Positions 45,865 through 55,014 of a stretch of DNA of 64,000 nt are shown piece after piece. Position numbers and translations under genes: made by a program. The stretch is from NCBI RefSeq assembly GCF_028993555.1, contig NZ_CP118611.1, positions 124,001 to 188,000 on the forward strand, in the 5' to 3' direction. Source of the DNA: Ensifer adhaerens. GTDB lineage: Bacteria > Pseudomonadota > Alphaproteobacteria > Rhizobiales > Rhizobiaceae. Positions within the stretch are counted from its first letter, which is position 1; each line of letters starts with the position of its first letter. The notes below the pieces were generated by a model. It was not told the DNA's origin. It saw only the letters and a list, made by a program, of their open reading frames with translations, and searched no databases.

Positions 45865-46452
45865 GTGGACCAGATGATTGGTTCTGGCGTCGTGCCGTTG
45901 ACTGAACGGTTGCGTCGTCGCCGCAAGGAACTGAAGCTTACCTTGAAGGACGTCGCCGAGAAGTCGGGACTTTCGTTCAGTTTCATTTCCCAGATCGAGC
46001 GCGGCCAGACGATGCCGTCGCTCACGTCACTGGTCGCGCTGTCGCGTGCGCTCGACAGTTCCATCAATCTGTTTTTGGACCAGCCGGCTGGAGACAGTGC
46101 CGAAACCCGCCACAACAAGCGGGTCCCCTATGCGATCGGTCCGAACTCCGCGACCTACGAGCGCCTCTCCACCAAGTTTCCCGGAAGTGTTTTGAGCAGC
46201 GCGCTCATTACCGAACCGCCGGGGCGTCGCACCGAGCCGATGCACCACGAGGGAGAGGAGTTCATCTTCATGGTCGAGGGGGCGTTGACCGTCGAGGTGG
46301 AGGGCACAGTCTATGTGCTGGAGCAGGGCGACTCCCTGCACTTCGCATCGACCCGAACGCACACGACCTGGAACCATACGGACCGCATCGCGGTGATGCT
46401 CCACACGTGCACGATGGAGTATTTCGGCGACGGGACGGACACCACCGCCTGA
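45865..46452 (+). CDS. XRE-family regulator with cupin sensor domain
   Basis: 195 residues from the GTG at 45865 (GGGAGGG 8 bp upstream); an upstream ATG frame would run through the operator. HTH at residues ~10-65 (LKDVAEKSGLSFSFISQIER). C-terminal cupin_2 barrel: EPMHHEGEEFIFMVEGALTV with metal-type His/Glu residues and GDSLHFASTRTHTTWNH. The group (PuuR/SutR-like) usually represses amine or amino-acid catabolic genes and releases DNA on ligand binding. Probable repressor of the following Hyu operon and of itself. Confidence 0.92.
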   Translation: MDQMIGSGVVPLTERLRRRRKELKLTLKDVAEKSGLSFSFISQIERGQTMPSLTSLVALSRALDSSINLFLDQPAGDSAETRHNKRVPYAIGPNSATYERLSTKFPGSVLSSALITEPPGRRTEPMHHEGEEFIFMVEGALTVEVEGTVYVLEQGDSLHFASTRTHTTWNHTDRIAVMLHTCTMEYFGDGTDTTA

Positions 46453-46642
46453 ACTCCGGCGAGCTCCTGCGCGCCCACTGAGTAAGAACGCGCGCACCTA
46501 GGCAAACACAGATCCAACGCAGTCGCACTTTCCGCTGGTGTCCGCCGACGGAAGACGACCCCTCGTTGGCTCAAGAAAGCAATCCGAGAGCAGGTTCAAC
46601 GGGTTCGCGCCAGCGCCAACCCAAACTGACGGTGAGACGCTC

Positions 46643-46981
46643 ATGATCAGAAGTGTACTGAGTTTGAGGCCAAAGGCGGGGCAGAGCCAGAACCTGGTCC
46701 GGTTCTTCGAGACCCGAAAGATCCCGGAACGGGCCTTGGCATCTCCGGGGTGCCTCGGCGTCGAGGTTCAGAACCTTTTGCCTGATGGCGACGAAGTGCT
46801 CGTCACGGCGCTCTGGGCGTCGGTCGAGAGCTACCAGATATGGCTTGGCTCTGCCGGACGCCACGAGGACGGCGTGCAAATGCGGGCTTTGCTTGCCGAA
46901 GACGGTGACGCGCTGGGACCTGCGAGGCTGTACGAGGTCGCACGCTGCGCCAATCACCAGAACACATCCGTACCTCATTAG
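46643..46981 (+). CDS. Antibiotic-biosynthesis-monooxygenase-like (ABM) small protein
   Basis: 112 residues from the ATG at 46643. Ferredoxin-like alpha-beta pattern: strand MIRSVLSLRPKAGQ, helix around NLVRFFETRKIPE, strand GCLGVEVQNLL, strand EVLVTALWASVESYQIWL. ABM proteins are dimeric mono-oxygenases or isomerase-like enzymes without cofactor. First structural gene after the regulator and 59 bp before hyuA, so probably part of the same pathway. Substrate unknown. Confidence 0.65.
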   Translation: MIRSVLSLRPKAGQSQNLVRFFETRKIPERALASPGCLGVEVQNLLPDGDEVLVTALWASVESYQIWLGSAGRHEDGVQMRALLAEDGDALGPARLYEVARCANHQNTSVPH

Positions 46982-47040
46982 CCGGCGGTCGCCGCTTGCG
47001 AGCGTAATGCATTGAATACCTTATAGAACTGGAGGAAGAA

Positions 47041-49053
47041 ATGACGTCGCCCCATCTGCGTGTCGGGGTCGATATCGGAGGAACATTCACCGATATCGTC
47101 ATCATGGATACTCACGCGAACAGCACTCGAACATACAAGGTGCTGAGCACGCCTCGTGAGCCTGCAAAGGGAATGCTCAGGGGATTGGATGAGCTTGGCA
47201 TTGCCAGGGATATCGGGTTTCTCGTCCATGGCACGACGGCGGGATTGAACGCCATTCTGTCCCGTACCGGCGAGCGTATCGCGCTGGTGACCACTGAAGG
47301 TTTCCACGACGTGTTGTCGCTCGGGCGAGCAGGCAACAAGGATATCTGGAGCCTCAAGCCTAAAAAACCGGACCCGCTTGTTGCCGTCCAAGACATTCAT
47401 ACGGTGCGCGAGCGTATCCGGCATGATGGCTCCGTGGAGACGCAGCTTGAAGTGGCCGACGTCGACACGTTCGCCAACTGGCTGAACACCGAAGGAGTAC
47501 GTAGCGTTGCCGTGTGCTTCCTGCACGCCCACAAGAACCCCGCGCACGAGCTGGAGTTCAAGGCCCTGCTGCAGAAACGCCTGCCGCAGATCTCCGTGGT
47601 GCTCTCTCACGAAATCGCGCCGGAGCAGGGAGAATTCGAGCGGACGTCGACGACAGTCGCGACGGGCTATGTCGCACGCACGGTCGAAACCTATCTCGCG
47701 GCACTCGTGCGCGAACTTGGTGCGAGGGAATGCGCAGCACCCTTGCACGTGATGCGTTCGAGCGGTGGGGTTTGTTCGGCCGAACTGGTGGCGCGTCAAC
47801 CCATCCAGACGATCCTGTCAGGCCCGGCCGGGGGCGTAGTTGCTGCGGAAACAATTTCGAAGTCGTTGAACCGGCCGAACATCATCGCGATCGATATGGG
47901 CGGCACCTCCTCGGATGTCAGCCTGGTGATCGGCGGGCGAATGACCCTGTCCGCGGAAGGGGACATTGCCGACAACGTGATGAAGATGCCGGTGGTGGAA
48001 TTGCACACGATCGGTGCGGGCGGCGGATCGATCGCCCGTGCGGAAGCCGGCGGATCGCGCGTCGGGCCGTTGAGCGCCGGCGCCAATCCTGGTCCAGCCT
48101 GCTACGGGCTCGGCGGGAAGCAGCCGACCGTTACGGACGCACAGCTTCTCCTCGGGCGGATCGACCCGGACTGGTTCCTCGGCGGTCGGATGACCCTCGA
48201 TATTCTCGCCGCCAAAGAGGCCATGGGCTCGCTGGCCCGCGAACTGAGCATCGACGCGGATGCTGCTGCTGCGGGCGTGCTTGCGGTGGCGAACGCGATG
48301 ATGGCCAATGCCATCCGTACGTTGACCATGCGCCGCGGTATCGACCCCCGCGACTTCACGCTCCTCGCCTTTGGTGGCGCAGGTCCTCTGCACGGGGCGG
48401 CTTTGGCCGACGAACTCGGCATCTCCGAAGTCATTGTGCCATTCGGCACAGGCGTCTTGTCTGCCTGGGGTATGCTGCATGCCGACATTCGCCACGATGT
48501 CTCGGCGCCGCTGAGCGGTCTCGCCCACGACCCGAATGCCAAGTCAGTCCTTCATCGGACACATGACCTGCTCCGCGAACAGGGCGCCCGGCTTCTGAAG
48601 GAGGAAGGCGTGGAGGATGCGGCATCCAGCTACGTCACCACGGTGGAAATGCGCTACGCCGGCCAGGCGCATCCGGTTTCGGTCGAGATGGTTGATCCGG
48701 AAAGCCTGCTGCAGGCTTTCCACGACACCTACCGTCAACGCTTTGGGCACGCGATGCCGGGCGCGCCGGTCGAACTCGTGCAGATGCGGCTTGCGGCCAC
48801 CGGAAGGATCGGTGCCGATTTTGTCGATCGGCACACAGAGGCCGAGGTGCGAGGCGAAGCGAGGCGCACCGTGACCATCGACGGCAAGCGTCACGAGGCG
48901 CGCATCGTTCACCGCGAAGGCCTCGGCCGCCAGGACGTCATCACTGGCCCCGCGATCATTCTGGAAGACGGTTCGACCACGCTGGTGCCGCCCGGATGGG
49001 CCGCGAGCCAACAGCAGTTCGGAACTCTCATTCTCAGGAAAAACAAGCCATGA
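47041..49053 (+). CDS. hyuA: Hydantoinase/oxoprolinase family, subunit A
   Basis: 670 residues, ATG at 47041 with GGAGGAA 5 bp upstream. N-terminal Hydant_A_N domain LRVGVDIGGTFTDIV (ATP phosphate-binding), central actin-like ATPase with IIAIDMGGTSSDVSLV and GAGGGSIA, and a C-terminal domain DGSTTLVPPGWAA. Together with subunit B it forms an ATP-dependent cyclic-amide hydrolase (N-methylhydantoinase or 5-oxoprolinase class) or, in close relatives, acetone/acetophenone carboxylase. Four-base overlap with hyuB (ATGA). Cytoplasmic. The Acetone-carboxylase gamma subunit is absent, favouring the amidohydrolase reading. Confidence 0.9.
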   Translation: MTSPHLRVGVDIGGTFTDIVIMDTHANSTRTYKVLSTPREPAKGMLRGLDELGIARDIGFLVHGTTAGLNAILSRTGERIALVTTEGFHDVLSLGRAGNKDIWSLKPKKPDPLVAVQDIHTVRERIRHDGSVETQLEVADVDTFANWLNTEGVRSVAVCFLHAHKNPAHELEFKALLQKRLPQISVVLSHEIAPEQGEFERTSTTVATGYVARTVETYLAALVRELGARECAAPLHVMRSSGGVCSAELVARQPIQTILSGPAGGVVAAETISKSLNRPNIIAIDMGGTSSDVSLVIGGRMTLSAEGDIADNVMKMPVVELHTIGAGGGSIARAEAGGSRVGPLSAGANPGPACYGLGGKQPTVTDAQLLLGRIDPDWFLGGRMTLDILAAKEAMGSLARELSIDADAAAAGVLAVANAMMANAIRTLTMRRGIDPRDFTLLAFGGAGPLHGAALADELGISEVIVPFGTGVLSAWGMLHADIRHDVSAPLSGLAHDPNAKSVLHRTHDLLREQGARLLKEEGVEDAASSYVTTVEMRYAGQAHPVSVEMVDPESLLQAFHDTYRQRFGHAMPGAPVELVQMRLAATGRIGADFVDRHTEAEVRGEARRTVTIDGKRHEARIVHREGLGRQDVITGPAIILEDGSTTLVPPGWAASQQQFGTLILRKNKP

Positions 49054-50630
49054 CCGTCGACGTCGTTACCACCGAGATCGTTCGAAACCTGTTCCTGTCC
49101 GCTGCAGATGACATGCTCGCGACCTTGGTGCGATCTGCCTTTCAGCCGCTGATCTATGAAAACGGCGACGCTGCCGTCGCGCTGCTCGACCGCAATGCCG
49201 ATGTTCTCGGCCAGTCGAGCGGCTTGCCCCTCTTCCTCGGCAGCCTCGATCAGGCAGTCAAGGAAGCCGTGCGGTTGCGCGGCGGGAAAGCTTGGCTTCA
49301 GGACGGCGATATCGTCTTCTTCAATGATCCCTATATTCAAGGGACGCACCTCACCGACGTGACGATGTTTGCGCCGCTGTTTCTCGAAGGGGGACTGGTT
49401 GGCTATGTTGCCGCACGCGCCGACGTCACCGATGTCGGCGGGCGTGATCCCGGCGGCGGAACCGAGACCACCGAGGTCTACCAGGAGGGGATACGCTTCG
49501 GGCCGGTGAAGATCGGCAACAAGCATGGACCGGTCGAAGACATCATTGACATCATTCGCCGCAACAGCCGCAGCAAGGACCTGATCGTCGGCGACATCAA
49601 CGCCATGATCGCCGCTTGCCGGACGGGTCAGCGGCGCATGCTGGAGATCATCAACCGCTTCGGCCTTACCACCGTCGAGGCCTGCCGCGACGAGATCTTC
49701 CGCCAAAGCGATATGGCAGACCGCCAATCGGTCGCGGCAATTCCTGACGGAACCTACGAAGGCAAAGGCTATCTGGACAACGATGGCATCGTGCTCGGGC
49801 AGCCGGTTCCGATCGCAATCAAGGTGCATGTGAAGGGTGAGCGGCTGGTCGTCGATCTCAGCGAAAGCCCCGACAGCACAAAGGGACCGATCAACTGCGG
49901 CCGCGCCCAGACGGTCGCCGCACTGCGGGTCGCCTACAAGATGCTTTTAGCGCCTGAGCGCTCGTTTGATGGCGGATGTTTCCGCAACATCGAGATCATC
50001 ACCCGACCGGGATCGCTGCACGACGCGCTCGAGCCGGCGGCCTGCGCCTGGTACTACTCGTCGTTCGGTCTCCTGATCGACCTCTTCATCAGTGCGTTTG
50101 CCTCCGTGCTGCCGGACCGCGTCACCGCTGCCCAGTTCGGCGACTCGATGATCACCTACTTCGCCGGTCAGGACCCGCAGGATCCGAAGCAGTCCTACAT
50201 GTGTGTGGAAGCACATGCCGGTGGATGGGGCGCATCGGCCAAGGCCGACGGTGCCGATGGCGTCATCAATGTGCTGAACGGCAGCTTCCGCAACACGCCG
50301 GTAGAGGCGCTGGAAGCGCGCTATCCGGTGACGGTCACGGAATACGCCATTCGCGAAGGTTCCGGCGGGGCAGGCGAGCATCGCGGCGGTTGCGGCATCG
50401 CGCGCCGATACCGCTTCGACGCACCGACCCAGCTCTATCTCTGGCTGGACCGGTCGATAACGCCGGCCTGGGGGCTGATGGGCGGCGAGCCCGGCCTTCC
50501 GCCACGTGTCGAAATATCAGGCAGCGTCAACCGGGACGACCTTCTGAAAGCCAACGGAATCCTGCTCGCTGCGGGCGATCGGTTGTCGATCATGACCGGC
50601 GGCGGCGGCGGTTTCGGCAAGGCGGCCTGA
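49050..50630 (+). CDS. hyuB: Hydantoinase/oxoprolinase family, subunit B
   Basis: 526 residues, ATG at 49050 overlapping the hyuA stop. Typical start with TTEIVRNLFLSAADDMLATL; DGDIVFFNDPYIQGTHLTDV and VDVGGRDPGGGTETTEVYQE-like segments (read VTDVGGRDPGG) line the metal/active site. The C-terminal end is GSGGAGEHRGGCG and GGGGGFGKAA. Length is normal. It supplies the hydrolytic or carboxylating site of the HyuAB complex. Translationally coupled to hyuA, followed 48 bp later by the transporter gene. Confidence 0.92.
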   Translation: MTVDVVTTEIVRNLFLSAADDMLATLVRSAFQPLIYENGDAAVALLDRNADVLGQSSGLPLFLGSLDQAVKEAVRLRGGKAWLQDGDIVFFNDPYIQGTHLTDVTMFAPLFLEGGLVGYVAARADVTDVGGRDPGGGTETTEVYQEGIRFGPVKIGNKHGPVEDIIDIIRRNSRSKDLIVGDINAMIAACRTGQRRMLEIINRFGLTTVEACRDEIFRQSDMADRQSVAAIPDGTYEGKGYLDNDGIVLGQPVPIAIKVHVKGERLVVDLSESPDSTKGPINCGRAQTVAALRVAYKMLLAPERSFDGGCFRNIEIITRPGSLHDALEPAACAWYYSSFGLLIDLFISAFASVLPDRVTAAQFGDSMITYFAGQDPQDPKQSYMCVEAHAGGWGASAKADGADGVINVLNGSFRNTPVEALEARYPVTVTEYAIREGSGGAGEHRGGCGIARRYRFDAPTQLYLWLDRSITPAWGLMGGEPGLPPRVEISGSVNRDDLLKANGILLAAGDRLSIMTGGGGGFGKAA

Positions 50631-50678
50631 GCAGGACGCGCAAGACAAGCTTCAAACAGCAACAAAATGGGGAACGTT

Positions 50679-52148
50679 ATGACCAACACATACTCGTCGG
50701 ATGAACCCGGACCGGGGGCACAGAGCTTGACGGATGGAACGACCCGCGCCGGAGGAGGGCGGCTCGGTGCCAAGGACGTGGTTTTCTTCGTCGTCGCGGC
50801 GGCTGCACCCTTGGGCTTTGCTGTCGGTTCGACGCCGCTCGCGATCGGACGGGGCGGCATCGGAACCGCTGGCATGTTTCTGGTGGTCGGCGCATTCCTG
50901 GCGATCTTCGCCGTCGGCTACACCGCGATGACGCGCTTCGTGCCCAATGCAGGCGCACTGTTTTCCTACATCGCCGCTGGCCTCGGGCGTCCGCTCGGCC
51001 TCGGTACCGCCTTCGTGGCCGTGCTTGCCTATGCGATTGCGGCGACGGGAGCCATTGGTCCCTTCGCCGTCTTCGCAAGCCAGGCGATGGCCTCGATGAC
51101 GGGCGTGCAAACCTCCTGGGAGCCATGGGCGTTCGGGGCATTGGCGGCAATGGGTATTCTCGGCGTCCTGAATGTCGAGCTGAACATCCGCGTTCTCGGT
51201 GTCATCATGCTGGTCGAAGTCGTCGTATTGCTCGTGCTTTCGACCGGCATCGTCATTGCGGGCGGTGCAGAGGGGCTATCGCTCCAGCCGTTTCGGCCGG
51301 ACACCATCGCTGGCGGTGAAATCGGCGTTGTCCTGCTCGTCGTCTTTGCGGCCTTTGCCGGCTTCGAGGCCACGGCGCTTTTTCGAGAAGACGTGCGCGA
51401 TCCGGTGGCGACCGTACGCAAGGCGACCTTCGCCTCCATCGCACTCATCGCAGTGTTTCAGGCGATCGTCACCTGGGCGATCGTGCAGGGCTTCGGCAGC
51501 ACGGCGGTCGCTGTCGCCAATGAGAAGCCGACCGAAATGTTCACCATGGCCGCGAGCCAGTATGTCGGGGCCGGCTTTGCCGAGGTCATCACGCTGCTCG
51601 TCGTCGGGAGCTGGTTTGCGTCCATTCTCGCCTTCCACAATGCCACCGCGCGCTACCTATATGCGCTCGGCCGCGATCGCGCCATCAATCCCGTTTTTGC
51701 GAGGAAGTCGAAGCAAAGTGGCTCGGCCTGGGTGGCGAGCCTGAGCCATACGGCCTTCAGCGCCATCGTGCTCTTGTACTGCGCCTGGCAAGGGCTCGAT
51801 CCATACCTCGATCTCTTCGTCGTCGGAAGCGTGCCGGTTGCGGTCAGTATTCCGGCAATGGAACTGCTGACCGCCATATCCATCCTCGTGTTCTTCTGGC
51901 ACGACGGCCGCGGCGTCTCGGTGTGGGAGGGCAAGATCGCGCCCGCCGTCTCCGCTATCGCGCTCGCGGTCGTCGTCTTCTATGTGCTCATCAACATACC
52001 GATGTTCACCGGGCGGGAGGGTGCGATCAACTGGATCTTGCCGGCCATCAATCTTGTCGTCCTGGCGCTCGGCATCAGTCGCGCCCTCTGGATGCGCAGC
52101 AACCGTCCTGCAGAGTATCGCCTGATCGGCCATTGGGGCGAGAAGTAG
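50679..52148 (+). CDS. APC-family amino acid/amide permease
   Basis: 489 residues; ATG at 50679 preferred (GGGGA 6 bp upstream) over the ATG at 50667. About 12 hydrophobic helices, with LGAKDVVFFVVAAAAPLGFA and the Gly-rich first helix typical of the amino acid-polyamine-organocation superfamily, and FAAFAGFEATALFREDVRDP at helix 6. Imports the substrate of HyuAB across the inner membrane. Its position between hyuB and the reductase gene supports a dedicated uptake role. Confidence 0.9.
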   Translation: MTNTYSSDEPGPGAQSLTDGTTRAGGGRLGAKDVVFFVVAAAAPLGFAVGSTPLAIGRGGIGTAGMFLVVGAFLAIFAVGYTAMTRFVPNAGALFSYIAAGLGRPLGLGTAFVAVLAYAIAATGAIGPFAVFASQAMASMTGVQTSWEPWAFGALAAMGILGVLNVELNIRVLGVIMLVEVVVLLVLSTGIVIAGGAEGLSLQPFRPDTIAGGEIGVVLLVVFAAFAGFEATALFREDVRDPVATVRKATFASIALIAVFQAIVTWAIVQGFGSTAVAVANEKPTEMFTMAASQYVGAGFAEVITLLVVGSWFASILAFHNATARYLYALGRDRAINPVFARKSKQSGSAWVASLSHTAFSAIVLLYCAWQGLDPYLDLFVVGSVPVAVSIPAMELLTAISILVFFWHDGRGVSVWEGKIAPAVSAIALAVVVFYVLINIPMFTGREGAINWILPAINLVVLALGISRALWMRSNRPAEYRLIGHWGEK

Positions 52149-52238
52149 CTGTCTGAGTACCACTTTTTGCATGCACCGCTTCCGCAGATCTTTTGCGGAA
52201 GCGGCGAGGCGTTACACAACCCCTGGAGTCGAACGATC

Positions 52239-53072
52239 GTGTCGCTTTTATCAAAACGGTGCTCTGTACTGCTGATCGGCTGCGGAAACATGGGATCGGC
52301 AATCGCACTCGCCCTTGACGGGGTGATGGCAAACCTCTCTCTGACCGTGGTCGAGTCCGACGAAGACAAGGCCAGGAAGCTGTTGGGAGGGCAACTCGAT
52401 GCCAGAATTGTCGGCGACAGCTCTGCACTCGGTTCCGAGCAGTTTGATGTCTGTGTTGTGGCGGTCAAACCAGGTGACGCGGTTGAGGCGCTCTTCAGTG
52501 CCCGGGCAAATCTGCAATCATCGCTGATCATATCGATCGCCGCGGGTACATCGCTTGCTTCGCTGCGACAGGGCGCAGCGGTGAATGCACGATTGGTGCG
52601 GGTGATGCCAAATCTCGCGGCGATCGTACGCAAGGCGATCAGCGTCGGATATGCCGATGGCGCGATGTCGTGCGAGGATCGCGCGTTTGTCGAGGTCGTT
52701 TTCGGGGCGATAGGGCACTTCCATTGGTTGAGATCGGAAAACGAGATCGACCTCGCCACCGCGATCACCGGCAGCGGACCGGGATACGTCTTCTCATTCG
52801 CGCAACATCTGGAGGAGGCCGCGGAACGAATAGGCTTTTCGAAGGAAACGGCCGACAGGTTCGCGCGCCAGGTCATCGTTGGCGCGGCCGGGCTCCTCGA
52901 CGAGGATGCGCGATCCCCGCTTGAACTCAAGCATGCGGTCGCAAGTCCCGGCGGCACCACTGCAGCGGGGTTGGCCGTGTTAGAGCAAGCGGGGGCTATG
53001 CCACGTGTTATAGGGCAAACCGTTGCGGCAGCCGCGGCGCGCGCCAGGGAATTGGCAATGGAGCAAGACTAG
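52239..53072 (+). CDS. Pyrroline-5-carboxylate reductase family protein
   Basis: 277 residues from the GTG at 52239. N-terminal Rossmann motif LLIGCGNMGSAIA, VVAVKP, then the dimerisation and active-site part with ITGSGPGYVFSFAQHLEEAA and the signature SPLELKHAVASPGGTTAAGL near residues 225-245. ProC enzymes reduce pyrroline-5-carboxylate to proline; catabolic paralogues reduce other cyclic imines. The surroundings (HyuAB, APC permease, tautomerase) suggest such a paralogue, so I withhold proC. The housekeeping copy would be elsewhere. Confidence 0.88.
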   Translation: MSLLSKRCSVLLIGCGNMGSAIALALDGVMANLSLTVVESDEDKARKLLGGQLDARIVGDSSALGSEQFDVCVVAVKPGDAVEALFSARANLQSSLIISIAAGTSLASLRQGAAVNARLVRVMPNLAAIVRKAISVGYADGAMSCEDRAFVEVVFGAIGHFHWLRSENEIDLATAITGSGPGYVFSFAQHLEEAAERIGFSKETADRFARQVIVGAAGLLDEDARSPLELKHAVASPGGTTAAGLAVLEQAGAMPRVIGQTVAAAAARARELAMEQD

Positions 53073-53140
53073 CGATTTCGCTCGCTGCGCCATCAACCGC
53101 ATCTTTTGATCCATCAACCATTTCTGGAAAGGAAAGCGTC

Positions 53141-53335
53141 ATGCCTTGGATAAGAATTGATCTGTCTGAAGGTCGTACTGTCGAGCAAAAGCAGAAAACG
53201 GCCGAGGCCGTTACCCGTGCGCTGGTCGAACATTGTGGGTGCACACCCGAAACCGTCAGCATCGTCTTCAATGATGTCAGCGACGACAACTGGGCATTCT
53301 CCGGCAAGCTTTTGTCGCAGCGTGGCAAGTCATAG
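53141..53335 (+). CDS. 4-oxalocrotonate tautomerase family protein
   Basis: 64 residues. Pro2 directly after Met (MPWIRIDLSEGRT) is the catalytic base of the superfamily; the beta-alpha-beta layout and VSIVFNDVSDDNWAFSGKLL follow. AAAGGAAAG upstream. It should tautomerise or isomerise an enol/keto acid of the pathway served by HyuAB and the ProC-like reductase. Length is normal for the family. Last gene of the module. Confidence 0.88.
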   Translation: MPWIRIDLSEGRTVEQKQKTAEAVTRALVEHCGCTPETVSIVFNDVSDDNWAFSGKLLSQRGKS

Positions 53336-53948
53336 GACGTTCCAGGCTTTCTTGTCCGGCAAGCTTTCGCCTGTCGGACAAGAGAAGCGGATCGCGCATG
53401 ATTGGGGGCGCCAAGCAATCGGTTTCCTCCAACATGGGGGCGAAGCTGCGTGAATTCGATGTTCCAGCTTTGCCCTCAAAAGATTGCATAATGTATCGAG
53501 CGGAACTCATTTTCGCTCATCTGGAAGGCAACATCGGCTTCCTACCGGCCTCAACGAAACCGGCTGTAGGGCTTAGCACCACGTCGTCCTGGCCGTCGCC
53601 GAAGGAGATGACGCCCATCTCCGCCATCGCGCCGATCGCCTGGAAGGGACCATATTGACGAGGGCATATTTGCGATCCGGTTGTCGCCATCGGGAAACAG
53701 TGTTTTTGACCACCATCTGGCCGACGACCGCCACCGGCGCGTAGGTGTCCATGTCGTTGCGCCGATAGATTCGTCCCTGGCGACTTTGCAGGATTTGGCT
53801 GTTGTGAACTGCGGCACAGTGCTGTTGGCGATTGTCTGGATTAGGCCAAACTCATACTGGACAGCCCACAATAACTTGACTAGTACACTCATGATATTTT
53901 CATGGCCACTGCCCCTGGATGACGGCGTGGCCGGCAAAGGAGTGGTCT
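53336..53948. other. Non-coding region with a minus-strand coding relic
   Basis: 613 bp. On the minus strand, ~53700 to 53540 reads FQAIGAMAEMGVISFGDGQD and DVVLSPTAGFVEAG, and ~53760-53700 reads MDTYAPVAVVGQMVVKNTV in another frame. Both look like fragments of one real protein broken by frameshifts, but I cannot name the family. Confidence 0.45.
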
Positions 53949-55014
53949 ATGTCGAGCCGCCTCGAGACCTACATTGCGTTGGCATTGTCCCTTTCGATTG
54001 TCGCGCCAGCAGCAGCGCACGCGGAATCCTCGTTCCTCGACCACCGCGGCAAGAAGATTACCTTCGCCAAGCCGCCGGAGCGCGTCGTCACCATCGTCCG
54101 CTCGGCACCGATCATCTATCGCGCTGTCGATGAGAAGGCCGACAGCATCGTCGGCATGAACAAAGATTCGCTGACGCGCTATTTCACCAAGGGCATTTAT
54201 GCCGAGATGCTGCCGGAAATGGCCGATCAACGCCAGTGCGGCACAGGACGGCTTCGTGCCAAATGTGGAGGCGATCCTGGCCGAGAAGCCGGATGCCGTT
54301 ATCCAGTGGACCCATGACGAAAAGCTGATCGAGCCGCTGGAGCGCGTCGGACTGACCGTTATCGGATGGCAATGCTGCTCCGAACAGGACCGCCTCGACT
54401 ACGTGTCGCTCAGTGGCTACATGACTGGCCGTAACGATCGCGCCCAGGCGATCCTGAAGGCGCAGTCGGACACCTTGAAGGCGCTCGACGAAAAGGTCGC
54501 CAAGCTCGATAAATCGACGCTCCCGACCGTCCTCCACATCGACAAGGTGGCCGACCAGATCCAGGTCATCGCCAACGGCTCGCAGGATCTGTCGCTCAGC
54601 GGCGTGACCAATCCGGCGGCCGACAAATCGGGCGAATGGTGGCGAACCATCGATTTCGAGCAGCTTCTCGTCTGGAACCCGGACGTCATCATCATCCCGG
54701 CCTACGCCACCGATCTCGATCCTCAGAAATTCTTCGACAACCCGGTCCTTGCCAGCCTGAAGGCCGTCAAGGAGAAGCGGGTCTACAAGCAGCCGGTCTT
54801 CGCCCGCACGCCTGATGCGCCGGAGATCTTCCTGACGTCGGAGTGGCTCGCCGCCATCGCCCATGGCGCCGACTTTGCGCCGGAGTTTTCGAAACAGATC
54901 CTCGACACCTACAAGCTGATCTATGGCGCCGAGCTGACGGCCGATCAGGTCAAGGCCATCCTCGAAACCGAGAGCAACGCGCCGGCGAACAAATATGCCG
55001 AGCTCTTCCGCTAA
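53949..55014 (+). pseudogene. Siderophore-type ABC substrate-binding protein, frameshifted
   Basis: Signal peptide and start of a FecB/BtuF-type binding protein (MSSRLETYIALALSLSIVAP, cleaved near AHA-ES; RGKKITFAKPPERVVTI) run from 53949 to ~54227. The rest (INASAAQDGFVPNVEAILAE onward to NKYAELFR) is in a different frame up to 55014. The junction reads GCCGATCAACGCC; an intact gene would need two more bases (GATATC). Either a true 2-bp deletion or a sequence error; everything else looks intact (~355 residues if joined). It heads the transporter operon, so loss would disable uptake. Confidence 0.85.

Noticed and set aside
47041..50630. Acetone carboxylase for the HyuA/HyuB pair
   Set aside because: No small gamma subunit gene follows, and neighbours (APC permease, ProC-like) point to amino-acid-type substrates.
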